A DNA stretch of 64,000 bases, from positions 827,194-891,193 of the forward strand of contig NZ_VJWL01000001.1 in assembly GCF_007096385.1 (NCBI RefSeq), read 5' to 3'. The notes under the pieces were generated by a model that saw only the letters and a list, made by a program, of their open reading frames with translations, searched no databases and had not been told where the DNA came from. Shown here piece after piece: positions 26,830 to 37,000 of this stretch. A program made the position numbers and the translations under genes. Source of the stretch: Aliidiomarina halalkaliphila. GTDB lineage: Bacteria > Pseudomonadota > Gammaproteobacteria > Enterobacterales > Alteromonadaceae. Position 1 is the stretch's first letter. Each line of letters begins with the position of its first letter.

Positions 26830-26911
26830 TTTTCGCATGTTGTGGTCATAACAACGCGCACTCATGTGGGCCACACAAATAAAACAATAAAGATTAAAAG
26901 AGGAATGACTG

Positions 26912-27931
26912 ATGTTATTGAAGGATCTCACTCGGTTCAGCCAATTTGCACTGGGTGCCGTGTTAGCAGGCGGTTTATTCAGCGTAGTAACCAGCGCTAC
27001 CGCCGTCGCTGATGAACAGCGGCGCTCACAACATACACTAGCCTGCGTGCAAGAAGCCCAGGAAGCACAACCTTATGTACTTGGCGGTTTTGCGTTGCAA
27101 GAGATCGTTGATGCAATTCGCGACTACGATGAACAGTTTGGTGACAGTGCAGAAGGTCGCGAGCAATTAGTTCATATGGTCGCCATGTTTAATAAATGGG
27201 AAGAAATCTCACAAACCCACACCCAAGAGGAATTCCTTGCCGAGGGCACGTGCAGTTTTACTGGCGGATTTGGATTGATTTCGGCACCCGCCGTGGCTGA
27301 GCATTGCTCAGGCGACCGTTTTAATTTCTGGTGTGCCAGCATGATCACCGAATATCAGTTTTCTGCACCGATGGCGCAAAATGACCCAGCGCAACTTATG
27401 TTTGGTGACCGTGACCTACAATGCCAAGCCTACAACCAAGAATATGCAAACTTAATTCAAGCGGCTAAAGAATCAGGCCCTGAACATGAAGCCCGCATTG
27501 CCACGTTACAAAATGATATGTTTATTATGTTCGAACGCGCCTTTCAGCGCCGTTTATATACAAACGACGAAGAAGCTGAGCGCACGTTCTTAAACTTCGC
27601 CCGCCGAGCTGTTGAATTAGAAGAGTCGCGGGTGAGCTTGGTATACGGTAGTGTTGAAGCCGGTATGCGCGCACTTATGCTTGAGAATACCTACCAATGG
27701 GACAGCTGCTTACGCACTGGCGCAGGCCCTATTCCACAAGAAAGTGATGAACTCCACAAACTACGTTTTGCCAATGAAATGCAATGGTGTGTAAACGCTT
27801 CGCAAGCGGACGAACGCCCAAGTAACTACGCGCAACGCTGCGAAGATATTGTGTTTTTCGAAAATGAGTTTATCCAAGTATGCGCCGAAGCTCAGGACAC
27901 ACCGTTCTGTGCCGCTTATATCGACGATTAA
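26912..27931 (+). CDS. Cys-rich exported protein of unknown function
   Basis: A 339-residue protein not recognised. An N-terminal signal peptide (about residues 1-33, ending TAVADE) exports it. The mature part is alpha-helical-looking, acidic, and contains about ten Cys residues spread along its length, which points to disulfide bonds in the periplasm. No repeat or catalytic motif is obvious. An AGAGGA ribosome-binding site lies shortly upstream. It stands alone between rnhB and the convergent dehydrogenase operon. Confidence 0.8.
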   Translation: MLLKDLTRFSQFALGAVLAGGLFSVVTSATAVADEQRRSQHTLACVQEAQEAQPYVLGGFALQEIVDAIRDYDEQFGDSAEGREQLVHMVAMFNKWEEISQTHTQEEFLAEGTCSFTGGFGLISAPAVAEHCSGDRFNFWCASMITEYQFSAPMAQNDPAQLMFGDRDLQCQAYNQEYANLIQAAKESGPEHEARIATLQNDMFIMFERAFQRRLYTNDEEAERTFLNFARRAVELEESRVSLVYGSVEAGMRALMLENTYQWDSCLRTGAGPIPQESDELHKLRFANEMQWCVNASQADERPSNYAQRCEDIVFFENEFIQVCAEAQDTPFCAAYIDD

Positions 27932-27966
27932 GCGCTCGTATCCAACGCAACGCGTGAGCTACGATG

Positions 27967-27993
27967 TTCACGGGGCCGGAAAGGCCCCGTGAA
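27967..27993. terminator. Hairpin between convergent genes
   Basis: Perfect 11-bp stem TTCACGGGGCC / GGCCCCGTGAA with loop GGAAA. No U-tract on either side, but the position between convergent stops fits a terminator. Confidence 0.6.
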
Positions 27994-28004
27994 CTAGCGG
28001 TCGG

Positions 28005-29630
28005 TTAACGCATCACCGTTAACATTTGCATAGGATCTTCGAGAAATTGCTGCCAGCGTTTGTTGAAGTTGGCAATGGTCGCACCATCAATAATACGATG
28101 ATCACCCGACCAACTCGCTGTCATCATATCCCGCGCCACAACGGCCCCATTGGCATCAAACCGTGGCAAGCTTTGCACTTTACCCAACGCTACAATCGCC
28201 GCTTCTGGTTTGTTGATAATCGGCGTAGTTACCGTGCCGCCAACAACACCGATATTCGAGATGGTAATAGTGCCACCCTTCATATCCGCTTGCGCGACTT
28301 TACCTTCACGAGCCGAAGCAGTCAGACGATTCACTTCTTCCGCCACTTCCAACAATGATTTCTGGTTTACCTGCTTAATGTTTGGCACCATCAATCCCAC
28401 TTTCGTGGCCACAGCCATACCAATATTGTGGTCGTCAAAGTAGGTAATCTCAGTGGCATCGTCGTTCAACTGAGCGTTCATAATCGGGAATTCAGTTAAC
28501 GCCAACGACATCGCCTTAATAAAGAATGGCATCAAGGTCAGACGAATACCCTGCTCTGCATACTGGGCTTTTAAACGCGCATGCATCGCTCGCAATTCCG
28601 TAAGATCAAATTCTTCAGCATAGGTAAAGTGCGGAATTGTACGCACTGACTCGGCCATTTGCCGCGCCATGGCCGCTCTTACGCCACGCATCGGCTCGGT
28701 GCGCTTGCCACCGACCACGGATGCTTGTGCCGCCGATGATGACTTAGACACGCTCTCAGAAGCTGTAGCGCCCGCTTTCGCTTGGCTCAAGTCTTCTTTG
28801 AGAATCCGACCTTTCTTCCCACTACCTTGCACTTGACTGAGATCAATTCCTTGCTCACGGGCACGACGACGTACTGCCGGACTCGCTAAGGCTTTTCCTG
28901 GTGCTGCCGCCTGCGGGGCTTCAAACTCACCGCCGGCTGCACGGGCAGGCTCATTCGCTGCTGGCTTGCTTTCGCTAGGTGCAGATGCATTGGCTGGCTC
29001 AGACGCACTGCTAGCAGCACTTGCGCCACCCGCTTCCGCGAGGGCAAACAAGGGCTCACCGACTTTGGCAATTTCGCCTTTCGCATAGTAAAGCTTGGCA
29101 ACGGTACCATCCGACTTCGCTGGGATTTCAACAACGGCCTTATCCGTCATCACTTCCACCACCACTTGGTCTTCTTCCACCGTATCGCCTTCGCTCACGC
29201 GCCAATCAACGATTTCGCATTCAACGATGCCTTCGCCAATATCCGGTAAGATAAAGTCGTTGAGCGCACCGCTAGATGCTGCGGCGCTCGACTTGGATTC
29301 AGGCTGCTTTACTTGCTTGGTTTCTTCAGTAGAAGAATCCGCAGGCGCTTTCGGTTGTGGTTTACTTTCTGCAGTTTTACCTGCATCGCCGCCTTCCGCA
29401 TCAATGGCAAACAATGGTTCGCCAACTTTAGCAATATCACCCTTGGCGTAATACAGTTTGGTCACAATACCGTCGAACTTGGCAGGAATTTCCACCACAG
29501 CCTTATCGGTCATGACTTCCACCACCACCTGATCTTCTTTCACTGAATCGCCTTCTTGGACCTGCCATTCGACGATTTCACACTCTACGATACCTTCACC
29601 GATATCTGGCAAAATGAAATCCGTGCTCAT
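28005..29630 (-). CDS. bkdB: Dihydrolipoyl acyltransferase E2 of the branched-chain 2-oxoacid dehydrogenase complex
   Basis: A 541-residue E2 core protein. Two nearly identical lipoyl domains lie at residues 1-78 and 125-198 with lipoyl-lysines K43 and K164 in VMTDKAVVEIP. An Ala/Ser/Pro-rich linker follows, then a subunit-binding domain at about 248-282 (ASPAVRRRAREQGID). The C-terminal acyltransferase domain has the catalytic GDHRIIDG (H511, D515). It moves the acyl group from E1 to CoA, producing branched-chain acyl-CoA from valine, leucine and isoleucine catabolism. It is the third gene after E1 alpha and E1 beta; no E3 gene is nearby, so a shared dihydrolipoamide dehydrogenase must serve the complex. 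Confidence 0.92.
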   Translation of the reverse strand: MSTDFILPDIGEGIVECEIVEWQVQEGDSVKEDQVVVEVMTDKAVVEIPAKFDGIVTKLYYAKGDIAKVGEPLFAIDAEGGDAGKTAESKPQPKAPADSSTEETKQVKQPESKSSAAASSGALNDFILPDIGEGIVECEIVDWRVSEGDTVEEDQVVVEVMTDKAVVEIPAKSDGTVAKLYYAKGEIAKVGEPLFALAEAGGASAASSASEPANASAPSESKPAANEPARAAGGEFEAPQAAAPGKALASPAVRRRAREQGIDLSQVQGSGKKGRILKEDLSQAKAGATASESVSKSSSAAQASVVGGKRTEPMRGVRAAMARQMAESVRTIPHFTYAEEFDLTELRAMHARLKAQYAEQGIRLTLMPFFIKAMSLALTEFPIMNAQLNDDATEITYFDDHNIGMAVATKVGLMVPNIKQVNQKSLLEVAEEVNRLTASAREGKVAQADMKGGTITISNIGVVGGTVTTPIINKPEAAIVALGKVQSLPRFDANGAVVARDMMTASWSGDHRIIDGATIANFNKRWQQFLEDPMQMLTVMR

Positions 29631-29641
29631 GTCTGCTCCTA

Positions 29642-30619
29642 TTAGTAGTTCAGTGACCGTTTAATGGCTTCATAGGTCTTCAGGTGGTCTGAGAAATACT
29701 CTTTCTCATGGGCCAACGGATACGGCGTATCCAATCCTGATGCCCGCATAACCGGCGACTCTAAGTATAAGAAACATTGTTCTTGAATCGTCGCAGCAAC
29801 TTCACTACCGAACGCCATGGTATGTGGCGCTTCTTGGCTCACTACCGCACGACCGGTTTTCATCACCGATTTGGCGACCGTATCGGCATCCCATGGCAAA
29901 ATGCTGCGCAAGTCGATAATTTCGACGCTGACGCCGTCTTTTGCGGCTAATTCAGCGGCACGCTCGATCACTTCAACCTGAGCACCCCAACCGACGACTG
30001 TGACATCGGTACCTTCCTGCACTACTTCTGCTTTACCCAGCGGAATGGTGTAGTCGTCTTCTGGTACTTCACCAACAGCGGCTCGATAGAGGCGTTTGGG
30101 CTCCATGAATAACACAGGGTTTGGATCAAAAATCGCGCTTAATAACAGACCCTTGGCTTGATACGGATTCCGTGGGATCACGATTTTCAATCCTGGGGTA
30201 TGAGCAAAATAAGCTTCTGGTGACTGCGAATGATAGTGACCGCCATGGATACCGCCGCCGTATGGCGTACGAATTGTCAATCCGCCGACGTTAAACTCAT
30301 TACCTGAACGATAACGGAATTTAGCGGTTTCATTCACGATCTGATCAAAAGCTGGGAAAATGTAATCCCCAAATTGAATCTCAGCGACCGGGAAACTACC
30401 TTGCGCGGCAAGACCATTGGCAAAACCAATAATCCCTTGCTCCACCAATGGGGTGTTGAAACAGCGGTTACGCCCGTATTTCTCTTGCAAGCCACTGGTG
30501 GCACGGAAAACACCACCGAAGTGGCCTACGTCCTCACCAAAAACACTGACTTTATCATTCTTGGCCATGGCCACATCAAGGGCACTATTAATGGCCTGGA
30601 GTAAATTCATCTTCGCCAT
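29642..30619 (-). CDS. 2-oxoisovalerate dehydrogenase E1 beta subunit
   Basis: The 325-residue beta subunit of the thiamine-diphosphate E1, which pairs with E1 alpha to decarboxylate branched-chain 2-oxoacids. The transketolase pyrimidine-binding domain covers about residues 1-180 ([42 protein letters not shown]), followed by the transketolase C-terminal domain ([16 protein letters not shown]). Its ATG shares one base with the E1 alpha stop, and E2 begins 11 bp after it. Confidence 0.93.
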   Translation of the reverse strand: MAKMNLLQAINSALDVAMAKNDKVSVFGEDVGHFGGVFRATSGLQEKYGRNRCFNTPLVEQGIIGFANGLAAQGSFPVAEIQFGDYIFPAFDQIVNETAKFRYRSGNEFNVGGLTIRTPYGGGIHGGHYHSQSPEAYFAHTPGLKIVIPRNPYQAKGLLLSAIFDPNPVLFMEPKRLYRAAVGEVPEDDYTIPLGKAEVVQEGTDVTVVGWGAQVEVIERAAELAAKDGVSVEIIDLRSILPWDADTVAKSVMKTGRAVVSQEAPHTMAFGSEVAATIQEQCFLYLESPVMRASGLDTPYPLAHEKEYFSDHLKTYEAIKRSLNY

Positions 30620-31836
30620 TACTTCACGCCTCCTGACGTCTTCGGATAGGCATCCGGGTATTTCTTAATATGTGCTTTGAGTGATTCAAGCTGCTCCTGA
30701 AGCGCTTGCGTCGGCGTGTCATATACGTCCACGATAATCTCTTCGAGCGCGGGTACAGGAACGGTCTCTGCTTCTTTCAGAGCGGCCAACACAGTTTCTT
30801 TATGCGACTGCTGCTGCGCATCCGCTTCTTCTTCGGTAATCCAGCCTTTCTTAAGCAACCAATTGCGGAACCGCACCATTGGTTCCCGCACACGGCGTGC
30901 ATCTTCTTCTTCACGTGTCCGATATCCGGTTGGATCGTCGGAAGTGGAGTGACCTGCCATCCGGTACGACATCGCTTCGATAAGCACCGGCTCGTTCTCT
31001 TCAACCGCCAGCCGGCGTGCTTCTTGAGTGGCCGCGTAGACAGCAAAAATATCGTTACCATCCACCCGAATCGCCTTCATCCCGTAACCGGTTGCCCGCG
31101 GAGCAATACCATCGCCAGCAAATTGCTCGGAAGCTGGGGTAGAAATCGCGTAGCCGTTGTTACGACAGAAGAAAATGACCGGAACTTTATATACCGCAGC
31201 CATGTTTAAGCCAGCGTGGAAATCGCCCTCTGAAGCAGCGCCTTCCCCGAAATAACACAAGGTACAGGTTTTCTCACCGCTTTGTTTCTGACCAAACGCA
31301 TAGCCTGTCGCTTGCGGGATTTGCGTGCCAAGTGGCGACGAGATCGTCATAAAGTTTAATGCAGCACAACCGTAGTGCACGGGCATCTGACGGCCTTTGC
31401 CTAAATCTTTGGCGTTGGAAAAAAGTTGGTTCATAAATTGTTCAATGGTAAAACCACGGAACGCCAACGCGCCTTGCTCACGGTATTGACCCATGATCAT
31501 ATCTTCAAACTGCAGCGCCGCGGCCGAACCAATTGCCGCCGCTTCCTCGCCTAATGAAGACAAGTAAAAGCTAATCCGTCCCTGCCGTTGAGCCGCAATC
31601 ATGCGCTCATCGAGTACACGAATAAACTGCATCGTGCTAAACATTTTCAGGGCTAATTCTTTATTGATATCTGGCAGCTTCGCGCCTTTATGCACGGTGC
31701 CATCTTCTTTGAGTACCTGAAACATGGGGATATCCAGTGCATTCGCTGGAATCACCTCAAGCGTGGTAGTGACCGCAGTTTTCTGTGGGTCTTTTGCCAT
31801 TTGCTTTGCCATAGCTTTCTCTCGTGGGCTGACCAT
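30619..31836 (-). CDS. 2-oxoisovalerate dehydrogenase E1 alpha subunit
   Basis: A 405-residue thiamine-diphosphate-dependent alpha subunit. The cofactor motif runs from [12 protein letters not shown] to [11 protein letters not shown], and the phosphorylation-loop-like region is [13 protein letters not shown]. First gene of an E1 alpha, E1 beta, E2 operon for branched-chain amino acid catabolism. The start is uncertain: ATG at 31836, 31812 or 31800 all lie in frame with weak ribosome-binding sites. A dyad at 31964-31979 upstream may be the operator. Confidence 0.93.
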   Translation of the reverse strand: MVSPREKAMAKQMAKDPQKTAVTTTLEVIPANALDIPMFQVLKEDGTVHKGAKLPDINKELALKMFSTMQFIRVLDERMIAAQRQGRISFYLSSLGEEAAAIGSAAALQFEDMIMGQYREQGALAFRGFTIEQFMNQLFSNAKDLGKGRQMPVHYGCAALNFMTISSPLGTQIPQATGYAFGQKQSGEKTCTLCYFGEGAASEGDFHAGLNMAAVYKVPVIFFCRNNGYAISTPASEQFAGDGIAPRATGYGMKAIRVDGNDIFAVYAATQEARRLAVEENEPVLIEAMSYRMAGHSTSDDPTGYRTREEEDARRVREPMVRFRNWLLKKGWITEEEADAQQQSHKETVLAALKEAETVPVPALEEIIVDVYDTPTQALQEQLESLKAHIKKYPDAYPKTSGGVK

Positions 31837-31963
31837 GTCAGCTCGGTTCTGGAAATAAACTTCTGATACTTGGATCGTTTTTCAGCAATGTAGCGCTGCC
31901 GAGATGCATGTGACGACAATCACACCACGCGCGAAACGCCCAAGAAAAATTATTTGGGGCAAC

Positions 31964-31979
31964 TTTACCTTTACGTAAA
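31964..31979. promoter_or_regulatory. Dyad candidate operator (LiuR-like) for the E1-E2 operon
   Basis: TTTACCTTTACGTAAA has matching ends (TTTAC / GTAAA) and resembles the TTTACGT-type dyads I associate with MerR-family LiuR regulators of branched-chain amino acid catabolism in Alteromonadales; the exact consensus is from memory. It lies about 130 bp upstream of the E1 alpha start. Regulation by LiuR is inference. Confidence 0.4.
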
Positions 31980-32081
31980 CGGCGATGCAAATACCCGATG
32001 TAAGAATCCCTTTTCCATTCCGGATTCTTGCGTACAAAAGATGATACACCCACGCTTACTTTTTTCTGTTGTGCCGCGACT

Positions 32082-32113
32082 AAAAGCCCTCTAGTTTCTC
32101 ATACCCCGAGGGC
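32082..32113 (-). terminator. astE terminator
   Basis: On the minus strand GCCCTC, a 16-nt loop, GAGGGC, then TTTTA, about 25 bp past the astE stop. Confidence 0.65.
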
Positions 32114-32137
32114 ATTCGCCTAAAGTTGAGGCGCTGC

Positions 32138-33187
32138 TCAGACCAGATCTAATTGCGTTACGGGAATAGCCATCACCGTAAGTAAGGCTCGCTGCCCAAG
32201 GGCAACTTTTGCGTTCGGAAAGATAATGGACTCCCCCGTTTTCTCAGCATAATAGGTTCTGTCGCCATCACGGGCGAGCAAGTCGCCTTGGTTGAACGCT
32301 GTGAAATTCGCCACGTCATCTGGAAAATTTAACGAGAAATCTTCTTGGGTACGGTTAATCACCCGCAGCACTTGGTAGATCTTGTAGTCATCTTCGACAA
32401 ACTCACCATCCACCATGCTCCCCTCAGTTAGGAGACGCACTAATTGCGACTTAGTTTGTGCAAAGCGCGTCATATCATTCTGACCAAACGGGCGAACTTT
32501 ACCGAGTTCCACGGTAAACCCGTGTGCCTGAAAGCGATTCACAGAGAAGTAGGAAAACGTGGTTGTTGGCCCATCGTTTAATAGCACGGTAGGTACATCG
32601 AGCTGCTTGAGTAGTTGCAGCTGTTTTTTGCTGTAAGGGCGACCATCTTGATAAGGATATACCGCAAACTTTTCATGGGCGGAATCACGAATTGCGGTAT
32701 GCATATCATAGTGTATACGCTCGCGCTCTCCTTTAGGAGCACCTTGGAAAAAACGCCCGACGTACTCTTCAATTTTCTTTGTCCGTTCCCGCTCTCGATT
32801 CACTAATCCCGGTCCTTTACTATGGGCGCCGGAAAACAATCGGTTCATGTTTTCTTCAATAAAACGGGTGCCGTTATTCACAGCGGCGGGATTGGCAATA
32901 AGGAACAACACCCGACACGTGGGGACAAGGTCGCCGGCTAAAATCTCTGTTATCAGGTCATCGACAATTTCAATGGGGGCAGTTTCATCACCGTGAACCG
33001 CACAGCTAAGCACCAAATCTAGTGTCGTCGTCTGCGCAGGGCTAAAGCTAATGACACCACTATCCCATACTTCAGCGGTCACGCCATTCGCCAGTATTTG
33101 TTTTGCCTCTATGGCCAGGCCCCATTCGTGAGTTCGGGTAAACTCCAGAAAATTACCACCTGGAATTTCACGTAAAACGTCTGTCAC
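32138..33187 (-). CDS. astE: Succinylglutamate desuccinylase / AstE-like
   Basis: A zinc hydrolase that releases glutamate and succinate in the last step of the AST arginine-degradation pathway. Numbered from an outer GTG at 33193, it has the ligands HGDE (H67, E70), YDMHTA (H165) and the catalytic Glu in GFTVELGK (E229). The C-terminal beta domain contains NFPDDVANF and DGDRTYYAEK. The GTG at 33187 is chosen because AAGGAG precedes it by five bases; the outer GTG abuts the ribosome-binding site. Nine bp after a DUF599 gene, probably one operon. The other ast genes are not in the window. Confidence 0.9.
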   Translation of the reverse strand: MTDVLREIPGGNFLEFTRTHEWGLAIEAKQILANGVTAEVWDSGVISFSPAQTTTLDLVLSCAVHGDETAPIEIVDDLITEILAGDLVPTCRVLFLIANPAAVNNGTRFIEENMNRLFSGAHSKGPGLVNRERERTKKIEEYVGRFFQGAPKGERERIHYDMHTAIRDSAHEKFAVYPYQDGRPYSKKQLQLLKQLDVPTVLLNDGPTTTFSYFSVNRFQAHGFTVELGKVRPFGQNDMTRFAQTKSQLVRLLTEGSMVDGEFVEDDYKIYQVLRVINRTQEDFSLNFPDDVANFTAFNQGDLLARDGDRTYYAEKTGESIIFPNAKVALGQRALLTVMAIPVTQLDLV

Positions 33188-33196
33188 ATTCACTCC

Positions 33197-33925
33197 TTAT
33201 AAATCACCTTTTTGTTTCGGTCCGGGCTCATAACCATGGGTGGCTAATAGCGCCCGTAATACCCGCGAGTTGTATTCGCGCCGATACAACACCGCAACCA
33301 CAATAATGCTTGAGGCAATAAGTACCCAAGGTGAAACAAACCAACATAGATACGCTAGCGCAAAGTAATAGGCGCGTAAGCCGTAATTATATTCATGTCC
33401 TGCTTGATCGAGCACTTTAGCGGCATTAAGGGAAAAGGCATCACGCTGGGCTTTTTCTATGGTAGGGCGGGAAATGGACGGGGCCATGCCTAGCAAAATA
33501 GACACAAAACCAAATTGCCGTACCGCCCAGGTAAATTTAAAAAACGCAAACACCATAATGCTGGCGATGCCAGCAAGCTTCAGAAGCACTAAACCATGGC
33601 TTTGTTCATAGGTAAATGGCAGCTGCTCGAGCACGCGCACAAAGGCGTCGTTCGATGCAATCACCGTAAGTACACCGGCAAGTACAAATATCGTCGAGGA
33701 GGCAAAGAAGGTAACCGTGCGCTCAACGTTCCCGACTAACGCAGCATCGGCTATATGATGTTCTTTATGAACCACTGCATCCATCCACTCCACCCGTAAG
33801 GTACACAAAATACTTGAGAGGGAATGTTGGGTTTTGGCACGACGACGCGCAAAAAGTGAATACCCAATCCAACACACTAAAAACCAGAGAAAGGCAATCA
33901 AGTCGAGCAAGGGAATTGTGAACAT
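33197..33925 (-). CDS. DUF599-family membrane protein
   Basis: A 243-residue integral membrane protein with four hydrophobic segments: about residues 5-23, 75-95, 120-140 and 195-220. It carries the DUF599 core, including WMDAVVHKEHHIADAALVGNVERT and AFSLNAAKVLDQAGHEYNYGLRAYYFALA. The family's function is not known. The start at 33925 has AAAGGAAAT upstream; a longer frame runs back to 34024 through the upstream operon's terminator and is not credible. It directly precedes astE. Confidence 0.87.
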   Translation of the reverse strand: MFTIPLLDLIAFLWFLVCWIGYSLFARRRAKTQHSLSSILCTLRVEWMDAVVHKEHHIADAALVGNVERTVTFFASSTIFVLAGVLTVIASNDAFVRVLEQLPFTYEQSHGLVLLKLAGIASIMVFAFFKFTWAVRQFGFVSILLGMAPSISRPTIEKAQRDAFSLNAAKVLDQAGHEYNYGLRAYYFALAYLCWFVSPWVLIASSIIVVAVLYRREYNSRVLRALLATHGYEPGPKQKGDL

Positions 33926-33994
33926 GAAAATATTTCCTTTGAATGGTTCAGCATCCTGAACAACGCTGTGCCTTAGTGTAGCTTTTTTCCCATA

Positions 33995-34019
33995 AGAAAA
34001 AAGGGGCAATGCCCCTTTC
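33995..34019 (-). terminator. Terminator of the RND efflux operon
   Basis: Minus-strand stem GAAAGGGGC / GCCCCTTTT followed by T-rich sequence, about 20 bp past the permease stop at 34040. Confidence 0.85.
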
Positions 34020-34039
34020 TTCATCGAACTTTCATTTAT

Positions 34040-37000
34040 TTAGCGTGGTTGCGTCACACTGCCATTTTCTGTTTGCATGCTAGCAAGCTGCTCGGCACTG
34101 AGCACTTCCGGGCGGCCGAAACCGAAGTACCGTTTGATATCGTTTTGCACCAGATACAAACACGGAATAAGCAGCAAGGTAATCACAGTGGCAAACAGAA
34201 TACCAAACGCCAAGGATACCGCCATAGGGATGACCATTTGTGCCTGTAACGAGCGTTCTAGCACAATAGGTGTGAGTCCTAAAAAGGTGGTCAGTGAGGT
34301 AAGCACAATGGCTCTAAAGCGGGCACAACCTGCATTTACCACCGCTTCCCTTAAATCAGTAAACTGATTCTTGGTTTTATTCACATAGTCCACCAGGATC
34401 AAGCTGTCGTTAACCACAACCCCCGCCAGCGCAATAATACCGAACAAGCTCAACAGGCTTAGGGGCATCCCTAATACAAAGTGCCCAAAGATCGCGCCGA
34501 TAATCCCAAATGGTATCACCGACATGATCATCAGCGGTTGCCCATACGACTTCAACGGAATGGCCATAAGCGCATAAATACCGATCAGCGCGATAAGTGC
34601 ACCTAAGCCTAAGGAACGCATGGCTTGTTGCTGATCCAAGCTGGCTCCTTCAAGACCAAAGCGCACATTAGGGTACTGTTCGAGAATATTCGGTAGATAA
34701 TTTTCACGAATATCGCGCACAATAGCGCCAGGCTCAACCCGATCTTTGTCCACGCGCGCCCGCACTGTTACGGCGCGTACGCCATTGATGCGGTTAATGG
34801 TACCAAAGCCCTCACCCATGCTCGCCGACGCCACTTCCCGGAATGGAATTTCGCGACCATCGGCTGTGCGCAGCATCATGTTTTCAAGGTTACCGATAGA
34901 ACGTCGTTCCGCGATGGGATAACGCACCATCACCCGTACTTCTTCGTCGTTTCGGGGGAGACGTTGGGCCTCAGCGCCATAAAAAGCAAACCGAACTTGC
35001 GTGGCGACATCTTGCAAAGTTAAGCCCAATGCATCGGCCTGTGGAAGTAGGCTCAGTTGCACTTCTTCACGGGAAATGCCAAAGGTATCAGAGATATCAA
35101 ATACGCCGCCATACTCGTTCAAGGCGCTGCGCAGGTCGCGAGCGGCACCAGACAGTTCGTCAAGATTCGTGCCGCTAAGAAGGAACTCCACATCATAGCC
35201 TGGACCACCGCCAATACTTCCAGAGAAATTTAAGTCGCGTGCCCCTGCCAATTCAGGCACCCGCTCTCGCCACTGATTAATCACCGCGAAACCATCCACT
35301 TCGCGGCGCTCCCCTTTTTCCATTTCCACTAAAATCGTGCCCGTTTCTGGGCTGTTTAAAAAGACGTTAACGTGACGCACCATCGGGCTGCCATAGCGCT
35401 CTTCATATTCGTCATTCATTTCTAACAGCACGTTTCGAATCGTGCGCAAGTTTTCAATGGTCCGGGTTTCATTCGTGCCCGGCTGCATTTCTAAATTCGC
35501 TTGTACAAAGTCGATTGGAATATTTGGGAAAAAGACAAAGCGAACATGACCACCGGCCAGTAAGCCAAACATCAAAATCATCAGCGCAATAAAGGTAGAA
35601 ATGGTGGTGTAGCGATGACGAATGCAGAGCTCTGCAAAGGGCTTGTAGCGCTTTTGTACAAAGCGTTTAAGGCCGTCCGCGAAGTTATTCCGAAAACGTT
35701 GAAACGCGTTTTGTTTGCTCTCAGCAGTTTTCGAGTATTTCATACCATTAATGTGCGCCGGCAATATCCACTTCGATTCGATCAGCGAGAAAATCAAACA
35801 AAAGATCACCACATAGGCAATGGATTCCCAAATCGCCGACATAGTGCCACCCACAAACAACATGGGTAAAAATGCCACTATGGTGGTAAGCACACCAAAG
35901 GTTGCAGGCACCGCAACACGCTTTGCCCCTCGGATAACGTTATCTTCAGACTTTCCGTATTCTTCTATCTCCGAATAAGCGCTCTCACCGATGATGATGG
36001 CATCATCCACCACGATCCCCAGCACTAAGATAAAGCCAAATAGAGAGATCATATTGATCGACACATCAAACATGGGCAGATTCATCATTGCCAAGGCGCC
36101 CAGGAAACACACAGGCAAGCCGATCATGACCCAGAATGCGAGGCGTAATTGCAAAAATAAGGTGAGGGCGATAAACACCAATGCAATCCCGAAATACATG
36201 TTTTTCAACATTAAATCGAGACGTCCTTGCAGGTAATACGAGGAGTCGCCCCAATGTGCTAAATGCACGCCCTGTGGCATGGTATGAACGCGGGCATCCA
36301 CATATTCTTTCACTACACGGGCAATCGCCAGTTGATCTTGATCGCCCACTGAGTCCACCCGAACAAATGTGGAACGGCTACCATCAAATTCGGCAAAAGA
36401 ACGACTTTCCACAAAACCATCAGACACCACGGCAACGTCACCCAATCGCACACGGGTGCCATCGTCCCGGCGGAGTAAGATAATGTCCTCAAAGTCGCGA
36501 CCGGTATAGCCCTGACCTTTCGCACGCAACAGAATATCGCCGTTAGGAGTACGAATTGTGCCTCCAGGAATATCTATTGAGGTGCCACGCACAGCTTGCA
36601 CTACGTCTTGAAACGACAAGCCGAACTGGCGCAAATTGTATTCTGATATCTCAATCGCAATCTCATCGTTACGAGCGCCCACCACAGTGGCCCGCGTCAC
36701 CCCCGGCAGTGAACGGATGTCATCACGTATCGATTTTGCCAGATTCTTACGGGATCGCTCGTCGATATCACCAAACACCGACACCCAAATCACTTGTTGT
36801 TGTGGCCGCATACGGTACACCATAGGCGGTTCTATTTGAGCCGGGAAGCTGGCGATACCGTCCACGCTCATGCGAACTTCATCCATCACTTCCTGTACGC
36901 TGTAGCCGCTCTCTACTTCAACAGTGACTGTACCCATGCCTTCTCGGGCTAAGCTGCGAATGGATTTAATTCCTTGAACCTCATCGATGGCATCTTCAAT

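Larger units (their letters stand above)
31837..32137. other. Intergenic region upstream of the branched-chain dehydrogenase operon
   Basis: About 300 bp without a credible gene. It holds the dyad at 31964-31979, presumably the operon promoter, and at its far end the astE terminator (32082-32113). Confidence 0.6.

Noticed and set aside
31838-32053. 71-residue minus-strand frame upstream of E1 alpha
   Set aside because: It spans the candidate operator and has no convincing start signal or homology; better seen as leader DNA.
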